The notes under the pieces are model-generated. The model worked only from the letters and a program-made list of their open reading frames with translations. It made no database searches and was not told the origin of the DNA. Made by a program: the position numbers and the translations under genes. A DNA stretch of 8,241 nucleotides, from the NCBI GenBank assembly GCA_014380825.1, contig JACMJD010000282.1:1-8241 (forward strand). Reading direction: 5' to 3'. The stretch's first letter is position 1, and the number at the start of each line of letters is the position of its first letter. Positions 1-5,713 of the stretch are shown piece by piece. The stretch comes from Phycisphaerae bacterium. GTDB taxonomy: Bacteria; Planctomycetota; Phycisphaerae; Tepidisphaerales; Tepidisphaeraceae.

Positions 1-16
1 AACTATTGGTCAGCGA

Positions 17-907
17 TCACTTCTCGCTCGTCGTCGGTTTCTTCTTCTCCTTCCCGCCACCCAGCAGATCGCCAATTCCCTTCTCGATCGCCTTGCCCGG
101 ATCTTTTTCCTTCAGCGCGCCTTCGAGCTGTTTGCCAACTTCGCCGCCGATTTTGCCGACTTGCTTCGTCAACTCTTCCTGCGCACGTTTGCCCAACTGC
201 GCGGCCACCTGAGCGACGTTCAGACTCAGCAGTTGCTTGAGCTCCGGCGGCAGTTGATCCGATTCAGCGGCCTTCTGCGCGAACGTGGTCAGCAACAGCA
301 CGACGACTTCCTTGATGGCCACGCCGTTCTTGGCGCTGTCGTCGCTGCCGATGTTCTTCAGCGTGATCGACGGCAGCGTAATCGCGTATTCTTCCTTGAT
401 GCCGGGAATACTCACGCCGGGACGCAGTGCGATCTGGGCGCTGGTGACGTCGAGCTGATCGATGACCACCTTCATCGGCGGCTCGGTGCTGCCGGATTTC
501 GGATCAACCGGCGTCTTGCTCTGTTGATCCATGATCGCCTGGAAGTTTAGCTTCGTTCCGTTGGCTTCGATCACCACGCGTGGCGAATCGAGCGTGATGT
601 GCTTGATGTGAACCGGATCGCCGCGCAAGTCGCCGAAGCTGACGTTCACGCCCGCCTGTCCCAGCGCGAACATCGGCACCGCTTTGTATCCGGGCGGCGA
701 AGCGATCTTCAGATCTTTCAGCCCCAGGTTTCCGCCAAAGATCGAAACGCTCGCGCCGCCGAGCGTGGTCTGCAGATCGAGCGAGCTGGTTGTCTGCGTT
801 TCGACGGTCCGCCGGACGATGCCGTTGAGGTTCGCCCAGACGATGCCCAGCGCGGCGACGATCACCACGACGAGCGCCAGCACGATCCATTTGAGATACT
901 TTTTCAT
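17..907 (-). CDS. AsmA-like membrane-anchored protein
   Basis: The 296-residue product begins MKKYLKWIV and has one hydrophobic segment at about residues 7-25, followed by a long non-membrane part, so it should be an inner-membrane-anchored periplasmic protein. The stretch after the anchor (short beta segments, SIFGGNLGLKDLKIASPPGY near residues 55-75, then HITLDSPRVVIEANGTKLNF near 101-121) has the pattern of AsmA/DUF748-type proteins, which belong to the bridge-like lipid-transfer or envelope-assembly group. This copy is short compared with classical AsmA (about 600 residues). The last 80 residues are Lys/Glu/Ala/Gly-rich and probably helical, ending in a charged tail, and are not typical of AsmA. 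The ATG is preceded by AAAGGTG (complement of 915-921) at 7 nt, a good ribosome site. It is divergent from the gene at 1439. The family call rests on pattern recognition only; the cellular role is unknown. Confidence 0.8.
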   Translation of the reverse strand: MKKYLKWIVLALVVVIVAALGIVWANLNGIVRRTVETQTTSSLDLQTTLGGASVSIFGGNLGLKDLKIASPPGYKAVPMFALGQAGVNVSFGDLRGDPVHIKHITLDSPRVVIEANGTKLNFQAIMDQQSKTPVDPKSGSTEPPMKVVIDQLDVTSAQIALRPGVSIPGIKEEYAITLPSITLKNIGSDDSAKNGVAIKEVVVLLLTTFAQKAAESDQLPPELKQLLSLNVAQVAAQLGKRAQEELTKQVGKIGGEVGKQLEGALKEKDPGKAIEKGIGDLLGGGKEKKKPTTSEK

Positions 908-1438
908 GGAAGTTCACCTTTGCCGTCTATGGTAACGGTTCGACTTCTACCCGGCGACTCGTGGACTTTCCGGTGGTCTTCACCGCAGATCCAAAGGGTT
1001 CGTTCCTCCAGATCGCATAGCGTTTTTCCTCCGCGTCCCGAGCCGCATTCGCCCAGCCCTGGTTCCCGACGATAGCCGCGACCAAAATCGTATTTGCCGG
1101 CCCGGCCAGTGGTTGGCGCTGAGACGATTTTCGCCGATCGGGTGTTTTCGGGAATTCTCGGGAATTCACACCGCTCCTTTCGCAGGCCGAGTCCAAAGAG
1201 CTTGTCAAAGAACGCTCGACGCGTGAAGCGTCGGACCGACGACGCGCACACAGCGCCTCCCTATATACATGCCATGCTGCGCCGGCCGACGCGCTGGCGC
1301 GCAGCGCAAGAAAATAATCCCCGCGGGCCGCTCGCAATCGCCGCATAATTTTTTATTTCTCATTTCGACGCGTTGCGCCTCCACGTAAGCAAAACACTGC
1401 CGACCCTTCGTTTTCTTGCCGATTGATAACCGGGTATT
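908..1438. other. Divergent intergenic region, no confident gene
   Basis: These 530 bases separate the divergent genes at 907 and 1439. All frames are partly open because of high GC. The least bad candidate is the minus-strand frame ending at 927, whose last 50 or so residues (around VAAIVGNQGWANAARDAE and KRYAIWRNEPFG) have reasonable codon use and end 20 nt before the AsmA-like start. However, neither its far ATG (1346) nor an internal TTG (1085) has a Shine-Dalgarno and I recognise no family. The region also holds a tandem repeat at 1149-1167, a small inverted repeat (CGACGC / GCGTCG, 1217-1233) and an AT-rich patch at about 1345-1371. No tRNA-like fold was found. Confidence 0.4.
1149..1167. 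repeat. Tandem CGGGAATTC pair
   Basis: The 9-mer CGGGAATTC occurs twice with one T between. Because GAATTC is self-complementary, the pair also forms GAATTC-TCGG-GAATTC, a 6-bp stem with a 4-nt loop. It is flanked by GGTGT (1141-1145) and ACACC (1168-1172). Its place in a divergent intergenic region would suit an operator, but that is inference. Confidence 0.4.
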
Positions 1439-1846
1439 GTGGGCGCTCCAGTCATGACTTACCCAATGCCGCAACCGGTCGGTCAGAAGAGACGATGGTC
1501 GCGTCGCTTGCTGATCGTGATCGCGCTCGTCTGCTCAATCTATGCGCTGTATCGGATTGACGAAGGCCGCGCGAATCGTCGCGTCGTGGCGGCGAAGAAA
1601 TCCGGCGGAACCATCCGTGCTGCCATCGACGCTTACGTCGCTCAAAAGTCCACGCTGCCTTCAACGCTCGACGAACTTGTGCCTACATTTCTGACCGCGC
1701 GCGATTTAGATGTCGATGGCCGCTCGTGGAAGTACTCAGCTTCCCACGGCCATTCGTTGAAGATTAACCTATCCACCACGCTGCATCGACGCGTTTTGAC
1801 GTACAGCACACTTCGGGGAGATTGGTTCCTCGACAGCGGATTTTGA
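1439..1846 (+). CDS. Small anchored protein with pseudopilin-like body
   Basis: The product is about 135 residues. After a basic N-terminus (QKRRWSRR) comes one hydrophobic segment (LLIVIALVCSIYALY, about residues 23-37), then a soluble domain outside the membrane. The helix with AAIDAYVAQKSTLPSTLDELV resembles the region of type II secretion pseudopilins where AxxAYxxxxGxYPxxLxxLv is followed by a small beta sheet, here ending RGDWFLDSGF. The N-terminus lacks the G-F-T-L-x-E prepilin peptidase site, so it is probably not a processed pilin. Start choice is uncertain: GTG 1439 has no Shine-Dalgarno but a GATAAC box ends 8 nt before it, which would suit a leaderless transcript; ATG 1454, in frame, is the alternative and also lacks a ribosome site. 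It ends with TGA at 1844. Not recognised as a named family. Confidence 0.7.
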   Translation: MGAPVMTYPMPQPVGQKRRWSRRLLIVIALVCSIYALYRIDEGRANRRVVAAKKSGGTIRAAIDAYVAQKSTLPSTLDELVPTFLTARDLDVDGRSWKYSASHGHSLKINLSTTLHRRVLTYSTLRGDWFLDSGF

Positions 1847-1931
1847 GATGGGCAACAGATTGGGTCTCAAACTGACCCGCTACCGAGTGTTGCGGCAGCG
1901 CACGCGGGCTTGCGACATCAGTTCGCATTCG

Positions 1932-1960
1932 TTGACAATCCCCCCATCCCTCGCGACGAT
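1932..1960 (+). promoter_or_regulatory. Candidate sigma-70-type promoter for the 2006 gene
   Basis: A perfect -35 box TTGACA lies at 1932-1937. Seventeen bases later is GACGAT (1955-1960), a weak -10 matching three of six consensus positions. Transcription would start near 1967, giving an untranslated leader of about 39 nt that contains the GAGGAA ribosome site. The -35 is persuasive, the -10 is not. Confidence 0.35.
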
Positions 1961-2005
1961 GCCGCGTCGATCGATAACACCTGACCACGTACGAGGAACC
2001 ACGCG

Positions 2006-2326
2006 ATGCTGCTCACCAAGCATGAGAACAAGACCTTCGAAAACGACACGATCTACATCAGTGGCCAGGCGTTTATTAACTGTAAGTTCATCGCCTGCAC
2101 GCTGATTCTTCGCGAAACGATTTATCACCTGGATCAGTGCAGCTTCGAGCGATGCAACTGGCACGTCGACTGGGTGCTGATGTGGGGCAGCCCGGAGTCG
2201 GTGCGCGAGATCAAGTCGCTGGTGGACATGATCGAGAAGGCGCAGCAGCAGGCGATTGCCGCGGGGCAATTGCCGGGCGCGACGGGGACGACGACGGCGC
2301 CGGTGAAGGGTGAGGGGAACGCGTAA
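2006..2326 (+). CDS. Small pentapeptide-like (beta-helix) hypothetical protein
   Basis: The 106-residue product has no signal peptide or membrane segment, so it should be cytoplasmic. Residues 11-55 are built on a five-residue pitch: F23, F28, L33 and then L42, F47, W52 are bulky, and Cys pairs C26/C31 and C45/C50 are also five apart. This is the spacing of pentapeptide-repeat proteins, which form a right-handed quadrilateral beta helix, but only about two short runs are present. Residues 62-88 look like a helix (SVREIKSLVDMIEKAQQQA), and the tail is a Gly/Thr/Ala-rich flexible end. The ATG follows GAGGAA (1993-1998) by 7 nt, a clear ribosome site. It lies 159 nt after the preceding gene, with a candidate promoter between. 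A role in protein binding is conceivable but I do not assign one. Confidence 0.85.
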   Translation: MLLTKHENKTFENDTIYISGQAFINCKFIACTLILRETIYHLDQCSFERCNWHVDWVLMWGSPESVREIKSLVDMIEKAQQQAIAAGQLPGATGTTTAPVKGEGNA

Positions 2327-2345
2327 GTGATCGGGAGAATGAAAT

Positions 2346-2405
2346 TTCGTGTGGCCCCGCCGCTTGCGGCGGGTTCATTCGCCGCAAGCGGCGGGGCTAC
2401 ACGAA
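2346..2405. repeat. Long GC-rich palindrome (26-bp arms)
   Basis: Arms 2346-2371 and 2380-2405 are complementary over 26 bp with a single G-T mismatch (a wobble pair in RNA), around the 8-nt loop GGTTCATT. The core of the arm is CCCCGCCGCTTGCGGCG. There is no following T-run, so it is not a textbook intrinsic terminator, though it could still stop transcription or protect the 3' end of the upstream mRNA. From memory, palindromes with this core are scattered between genes in planctomycete genomes, so a dispersed REP-like element is likely. Only one copy is in this window. Confidence 0.8.
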
Positions 2406-2420
2406 TGCGAGGCACGTCGC

Positions 2421-2449
2421 TTGTTCGGTGACGACGCGACACCTAGCAT
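2421..2449 (+). promoter_or_regulatory. Weak candidate promoter for the TIGR03790 gene
   Basis: TTGTTC (2421-2426) and TAGCAT (2444-2449) are separated by 17 bases. The -10-like box matches four of six consensus positions and the -35 only three. The predicted transcription start is at about 2456, next to the GTG start codon at 2457, implying a leaderless mRNA. The support is the spacing and the missing Shine-Dalgarno; by itself the match is weak. Confidence 0.25.
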
Positions 2450-2456
2450 CGGTTCG

Positions 2457-4079
2457 GTGCGAATTCCTACTTGCCTGCGGCTCGTCGTTCTTTGTGTCGT
2501 CCTATCTTCAAGTTCGGTTGCCCGCGCTCAGCTTCAGCCCGATCAGATCGCGCTGATCGTCAATCGCAATTCGCCCGAGAGCGCGGCGCTGGCTGACTAT
2601 TACATCAAAGCCCGAAACATCCCGGCCGAGCGCGTGCTCGCGCTCGATCTTCCCGCCGGCGATGAGATCAGCTTCGAACAATACGAGCGTGAGGTCGTGC
2701 CGGCGGTTCGCAAGTTCCTGGACGATCCGAAGCTCGATCACAAGATCGCGTGCCTCGTCACGTTCTATGGCGTGCCGCTGAAGATCGACGCGCGGAAGAA
2801 CTCGCCTCACGAGACGCGCGAATTGACCAACCTGCGCGCGGCGCTTATTGAGGTTCAGCAGAACCTGGCCGGGCAAGCTTCGGAGCTGGAACGTCGCGCG
2901 GTTCAGCAGGATCCGAGGTTCCAAGCGGTGAAGGGCGACACGATCGAAGCGCTCACGAAGCGGCTGGATCACGCCACGCAAACGCTGGGAATCGCTGCGC
3001 AGCGGTCGAATGACATCGAGCAGCGCCGGGCCAAGACATCCGAGCTGATGGCGGTCGTGAAGAAGATTCGCGAGCCGGTCTCGACGCAGCGCAGCGATCC
3101 GCCATCAACCGCGCCCGCGACGAATCCGACGACCGCACCGTTATCCGATCAGCATCTCGCCGAGCGCCGGTTTGACCCGGATGCGCGTCGCCGCGTGCGC
3201 GAACTCGGCGCCGCCGATGGTATGCTGAGCTTCGCGCGCGTGCTGGCGGCGCACGTCGATTACCTGACGCCCGAATCCAGCGACGCCGCGTTCGACAACG
3301 AGCTGGCCTTGGTCATGTGGCCGAACTATCAGCGGCCGCAGTGGATGCCGAACCCATTGAGCTATCGCTATCTCGAATCGCGCATGCCGCCGGTGATGAT
3401 GGTGATGCGTTTGGATGCGCCCACGCCGCAGAAAGTTCGCGACATCATCGCAACTTCCATTCAAATCGAACGGAGCGGTTTGAAGGGTGGCGCACTGATC
3501 GACGCAGGCGGCGCGCAGAAGCTGGACGCGGATCACAAGAACAACGGCTTCTGGGCGTTCGAAGGATCGTTCAAGCGGCTGGCGTTGCTGCTCAAGCGCA
3601 AGACGAAAGTGCAGACGGGTTACGACGAGGGTCCCGAAGTGCTTCCGCCGCACACTGCGAAAGGCGTCGCGCTGTACACCGGTTGGTACAGTGTGAGCAA
3701 TTACATTCCCAGCGCTGATCTGGTTCCCGGCGCGGTGGGGTATCACGTCGCAAGCTACGAGATGACCAGCCTGCACGATGTCAACAACAAGGGCTGGTGC
3801 ATCGGCCTGCTGAACGATGGTGCGATCGCCACGCTCGGGCCGGTGTCGGAACCGTTCCTGCACGCCTTTCCGCTGCCGGAAGATTTTTTCCCGTTGTTGC
3901 TGACCGGCCAGATGACGCTGGCTGAGGTTTATTGGCGGACGACGCCCCTGACGAGCTGGAAAATCTGCATGGTGGGCGATCCGCTTTATACGCCTTATCG
4001 CAAAGATCCGGCCATCGCCGTTTCGGACCTGCCCGAGCAGCTTCAGGGGCTGTTCGAAAAGCGCCCAGCGGGCAGGTAA
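2457..4079 (+). CDS. TIGR03790 family exported protein
   Basis: The 540-residue product starts with a signal peptide: VRIPTCLR, a hydrophobic core to about residue 16, then SSSSVARA with cleavage likely after A24. Family landmarks are FYGVPLKID (about 103-111), a MVMRLDAPTP block (R318-D320), ALYTGWYSVSNY (W410), PGAVGYHVAS (H430), ATLGPVSEPF, AFPLPEDFFPLLLTGQMTLAEVYWRT, and GDPLYTPY (507-514). These match TIGR03790, an uncharacterised family reported almost only in genomes encoding exosortase. Residues about 130-205 form a charged helical insert, followed by a Pro/Thr-rich linker (209-231). The open frame extends back to 2349, but that start lies inside the palindrome and the added residues are not protein-like; GTG 2457 gives a proper signal peptide. 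TTG 2421, with GAGG 8 nt upstream, is the alternative. Function unknown; a role in surface-protein handling is inference. Confidence 0.93.
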   Translation: MRIPTCLRLVVLCVVLSSSSVARAQLQPDQIALIVNRNSPESAALADYYIKARNIPAERVLALDLPAGDEISFEQYEREVVPAVRKFLDDPKLDHKIACLVTFYGVPLKIDARKNSPHETRELTNLRAALIEVQQNLAGQASELERRAVQQDPRFQAVKGDTIEALTKRLDHATQTLGIAAQRSNDIEQRRAKTSELMAVVKKIREPVSTQRSDPPSTAPATNPTTAPLSDQHLAERRFDPDARRRVRELGAADGMLSFARVLAAHVDYLTPESSDAAFDNELALVMWPNYQRPQWMPNPLSYRYLESRMPPVMMVMRLDAPTPQKVRDIIATSIQIERSGLKGGALIDAGGAQKLDADHKNNGFWAFEGSFKRLALLLKRKTKVQTGYDEGPEVLPPHTAKGVALYTGWYSVSNYIPSADLVPGAVGYHVASYEMTSLHDVNNKGWCIGLLNDGAIATLGPVSEPFLHAFPLPEDFFPLLLTGQMTLAEVYWRTTPLTSWKICMVGDPLYTPYRKDPAIAVSDLPEQLQGLFEKRPAGR

Positions 4080-4096
4080 CTCGTAAGATCGATTGA

Positions 4097-4140
4097 AGCT
4101 GTTCCCCCGGTTGGCCGATAAATCAACCGGAGAAACGGCT
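4097..4140 (+). promoter_or_regulatory. 5'UTR hairpin abutting the zinc-ribbon start codon
   Basis: AGCTGTT (4097-4103) pairs with AACGGCT (4134-4140), and CCGGTTG (4107-4113) with CAACCGG (4124-4130). The two 7-bp helices are separated by a symmetric 3x3 internal loop (CCC/AGA), with a 10-nt apical loop and one G-U pair. The Shine-Dalgarno GGAG (4129-4132) is half in the upper helix and half in the internal loop, and the lower helix ends directly before ATG 4141. The fold would mask the ribosome site, suggesting translational control. Pairing is seen; function is inferred. Confidence 0.6.
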
Positions 4141-4305
4141 ATGCCCTGTCAGTTGATTTGCCCCAATCTTCGCTGCCGCAAGATCCTCTCGGTCCCGGAT
4201 GACGCCCGCGGAAAGCTGGTCCGCTGCCAGCACTGCAAGACGATGTTCCGCGTCCCGGATGTGAAGCGCGAACCCGTCGGCGCGGCTGCCAAAGGCGCGA
4301 AGTAG
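4141..4305 (+). CDS. MJ0042-type zinc-ribbon mini-protein
   Basis: A 54-residue protein that is almost only a zinc ribbon. Cysteines C7 and C12 (CPNLRC) and C29 and C32 (CQHC) would bind one zinc ion, with the intervening ILSVPDDARGKLVR and the following KTMFRVP typical of the MJ0042/zinc_ribbon_4-5 domain. In planctomycetes this domain often forms the N-terminus of larger proteins; here it stands alone, followed by a short Lys/Ala tail. An in-frame TTG at 4093 would lengthen it, but ATG 4141 is preceded by GGAG (4129-4132) at 8 nt and the domain starts right after it. It lies 61 nt downstream of the TIGR03790 gene and may share its transcript. The role could be nucleic-acid or protein binding; nothing in the sequence decides this. 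Confidence 0.85.
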   Translation: MPCQLICPNLRCRKILSVPDDARGKLVRCQHCKTMFRVPDVKREPVGAAAKGAK

Positions 4306-4345
4306 TTTTCTCATTCCACCAGACAACCGGACCGATCCGGGCCGG

Positions 4346-4361
4346 CGCGGAGTACCGCTCT
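4346..4361. repeat. Solo copy of the CGCGGAGTACCGCTCT 16-mer
   Basis: This 16-mer is identical to 7219-7234 and is the exact reverse complement of 7169-7184, the two arms of the large palindrome near 7200. Here it occurs without a matching opposite arm, so it looks like a decayed or half element of the same dispersed family. Confidence 0.65.
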
Positions 4362-4365
4362 AGCC

Positions 4366-4401
4366 CGGCGTGAGGGCGCCGTGACATTGGCACTCACGCC
4401 G
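4366..4401. repeat. 9-bp inverted repeat overlapping a promoter
   Basis: CGGCGTGAG (4366-4374) and CTCACGCCG (4393-4401) are exact complements around an 18-nt centre. The right arm lies in the spacer of the promoter proposed at 4387-4415 and the -35 box lies in the centre. It could be an operator, or a weak terminator for the zinc-ribbon gene; there is no T-run. Confidence 0.4.
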
Positions 4402-4415
4402 TGGGCGCGTATATT
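4387..4415 (+). promoter_or_regulatory. Good sigma-70-type promoter, leaderless for the 4424 gene
   Basis: TTGGCA (4387-4392) and TATATT (4410-4415) are separated by exactly 17 bases; each box matches four or five of the six consensus positions. Transcription would start at about 4422-4424, that is at or beside the ATG at 4424. The gene has no Shine-Dalgarno, consistent with a leaderless mRNA. Confidence 0.55.
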
Positions 4416-4423
4416 CCTCGCCC

Positions 4424-4756
4424 ATGCAATCTCCTGAATATTCGCGCTCGGCAGTGGGTGGACGCAAGGCGTCGCTCGTAACCATCGGCGCGTACATCGG
4501 CGTGGCCGGCAACTGCATCGGCTGGTTTATCTTTTTGCTGATGTGTTTCGGATTCGGCGCGGCCGTGAGCCTGTCGATCCTGCCGTTCGCGCTAGGAATG
4601 ATCGGCCTGATCATGACCGTCTACGGCGCGGTGATGCACAAGCACGCCGGTGATGTCGACACACACGTGCTGGCGTCGCTGTTCATCAACCTGTTCGCGA
4701 TCGTCGGCGGATTGTGCCAAATGGCGGTGTGGCGCGGGTGGACGTTGCTTCAATAA
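4424..4756 (+). CDS. Three-helix integral membrane protein, unknown function
   Basis: The 110-residue product has a polar N-terminus (residues 1-17) and three hydrophobic segments at about 18-40, 46-70 and 81-102. A short polar loop with HKHAGDVDTH (about 72-81) lies between the second and third. There is no cleavable signal peptide. I recognise no family; the arrangement resembles many small uncharacterised planctomycete membrane proteins. The ATG at 4424 follows CTCGCCC with no ribosome site, and the promoter boxes at 4387-4415 put the transcript start at the ATG. Its stop at 4756 is only 13 nt from the stop of the convergent gene ending at 4770, with no terminator visible in the gap, so the two transcripts probably overlap at their 3' ends. 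Confidence 0.8.
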   Translation: MQSPEYSRSAVGGRKASLVTIGAYIGVAGNCIGWFIFLLMCFGFGAAVSLSILPFALGMIGLIMTVYGAVMHKHAGDVDTHVLASLFINLFAIVGGLCQMAVWRGWTLLQ

Positions 4757-4769
4757 ACTGGCTTGCCGC

Positions 4770-5531
4770 TCAGCTTAACCCCATCGCCTTGAGATTCTCC
4801 AAGCTCGTCTTCACGCTGTCGAACGGATCGCGATAGCAGATATCCTGCTCGACGATGTACCACTGCACGCCCGCGCGCTGGCACGCCTTGATAATGCCCG
4901 GCCAGTTAAGATTGCCGACGCCCACCTCGGCCATGTACTGCGTGCGATCGTTTCGAATGGCCATGTCCTTGAAATGCACGCACGGGGTTCGGCCACTCAC
5001 CTTGTCAATCCACTGAATCGGATCGGCGCCGCCGTGCGCGATCCAGTAGGTGTCAACCTCGAACCAGATCTTCGGTGAGAGTTTTTCCAGCAGCAACTGC
5101 ATCGCGGTGGTGTGGCCGTATCGCGCCAACTCGTGGCTGTGATTGTGATAGCCGATCGACATCCCCGAGCCATCAAACTTGCTTGCGATTTCGCTGTACT
5201 CGCGCGCGAAGTCCAGCCAATCCTGCTCCGTCGGATCCTTCGGAAAGAATCCGCCGATCGCGGTGTAATTGCAGTTCCACAGCTTGTGATCGTCGATCAC
5301 GGCGGCGGTCTCGTTCTTCATCCGATCCAGGCTGATGTGCGTCGCGCAGCAGGCGAGCCCTTCGTTGGACAAGATCGTCGCCAGCTCTTTCGCGTCGATC
5401 GGCCCGAGCGCCGATAGCTGAACCGCGTCGTAGCCGAGCTGCTTTACGCGCGACAATGTCTTTGCGATGTCCGCCGGCGTCTTCGTGAACTCGCGAAGCG
5501 TGTACATTTGCAAGGCGACCTGTGTCGGCAC
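4770..5531 (-). CDS. Sugar phosphate isomerase/epimerase-like TIM barrel
   Basis: The 253-residue product has the xylose-isomerase-like TIM barrel (AP endonuclease family 2 superfamily) of sugar phosphate isomerases/epimerases, near the usual length of 250-290. Visible barrel motifs are ALQMYTLREF (strand 1), LGYDAVQLSALGPID, GYHNHSHE (127-134), FEVDTYWI (157-164), CVHFKDM (184-190), EVGVGNLNWPGI (202-213) and YIVEQD (225-230). By analogy with IolE/IolI-type enzymes, the likely divalent-metal ligands are E134, D160, H186 and E228. There is no export signal, so it should be cytoplasmic. The start is GTG at 5531, preceded by GGAG (complement of 5539-5542) at 7 nt; an ATG two bases upstream is out of frame. 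The substrate cannot be told from sequence; inositol or keto-sugar catabolism is typical of relatives. Confidence 0.92.
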   Translation of the reverse strand: MPTQVALQMYTLREFTKTPADIAKTLSRVKQLGYDAVQLSALGPIDAKELATILSNEGLACCATHISLDRMKNETAAVIDDHKLWNCNYTAIGGFFPKDPTEQDWLDFAREYSEIASKFDGSGMSIGYHNHSHELARYGHTTAMQLLLEKLSPKIWFEVDTYWIAHGGADPIQWIDKVSGRTPCVHFKDMAIRNDRTQYMAEVGVGNLNWPGIIKACQRAGVQWYIVEQDICYRDPFDSVKTSLENLKAMGLS

Positions 5532-5550
5532 GTCATTTCTCCGAAAAAAG

Positions 5551-5580
5551 TTGAAACTTCGAACGGTCTGATGGTAATCT
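5551..5580 (+). promoter_or_regulatory. Candidate extended -10 promoter for the ankyrin gene
   Basis: TTGAAA (5551-5556) is followed after 18 bases by TAATCT (5575-5580), preceded by TGG, which gives an extended -10 (TGn) element. The -10 itself is a poor match. The leader would be about 127 nt and would begin inside the palindrome at 5581-5608. Confidence 0.3.
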
Positions 5581-5608
5581 ACCGGCTGGCGTGCAGGACG
5601 CCACCGGT
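5581..5608. promoter_or_regulatory. Palindrome in the divergent intergenic region
   Basis: ACCGG-C-TGGCGT (5581-5592) is complementary to ACGCCA-CCGGT (5598-5608) over 11 bp with one bulged C (5586) and a 5-nt loop GCAGG. It sits between the divergent starts at 5531 and 5714 and directly after the proposed -10 at 5575-5580. It could be an operator for either gene or a hairpin in the ankyrin leader. No T-run follows. Confidence 0.45.
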
Positions 5609-5713
5609 CCGCGGGAAGAGCTGCGCTCGCCTGAATCGACTTGTGTCTCTACATCCAAACGACTTTCTTCGGCCTGTTCGCGGACGCGGGCCATTTCATG
5701 AAGGAGGTCGTCT

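Noticed and set aside
937..958. GGTTCGACTTC resembling a tRNA T-loop
   Set aside because: Flanking bases do not form the T-stem, and no acceptor or anticodon arm can be drawn on either strand.
927..1346. Minus-strand open frame of 139 codons upstream of the AsmA-like gene
   Set aside because: No ribosome site at the ATG or at internal alternative starts, an N-terminal half with Arg/Ala-rich shadow-like composition, and no recognisable family. The last 50 codons look better but not enough to call.
1848..2105. ATG right after the 1439 gene opening an 85-codon frame
   Set aside because: It runs into the well-supported 2006 gene in another frame, has Ser/Arg/Thr-rich composition and no family resemblance.
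2405..2431. ATG just after the palindrome as a possible start for the TIGR03790 gene
   Set aside because: It is out of frame and reaches a stop after eight codons.
3141..3863. 240-codon minus-strand frame antisense to the TIGR03790 gene
   Set aside because: It mirrors the conserved plus-strand gene and has the His/Arg-rich composition of a shadow frame.
4757..4769. Possible terminator between the convergent stops at 4756 and 4770
   Set aside because: Only 13 nt with no inverted repeat or T-run.
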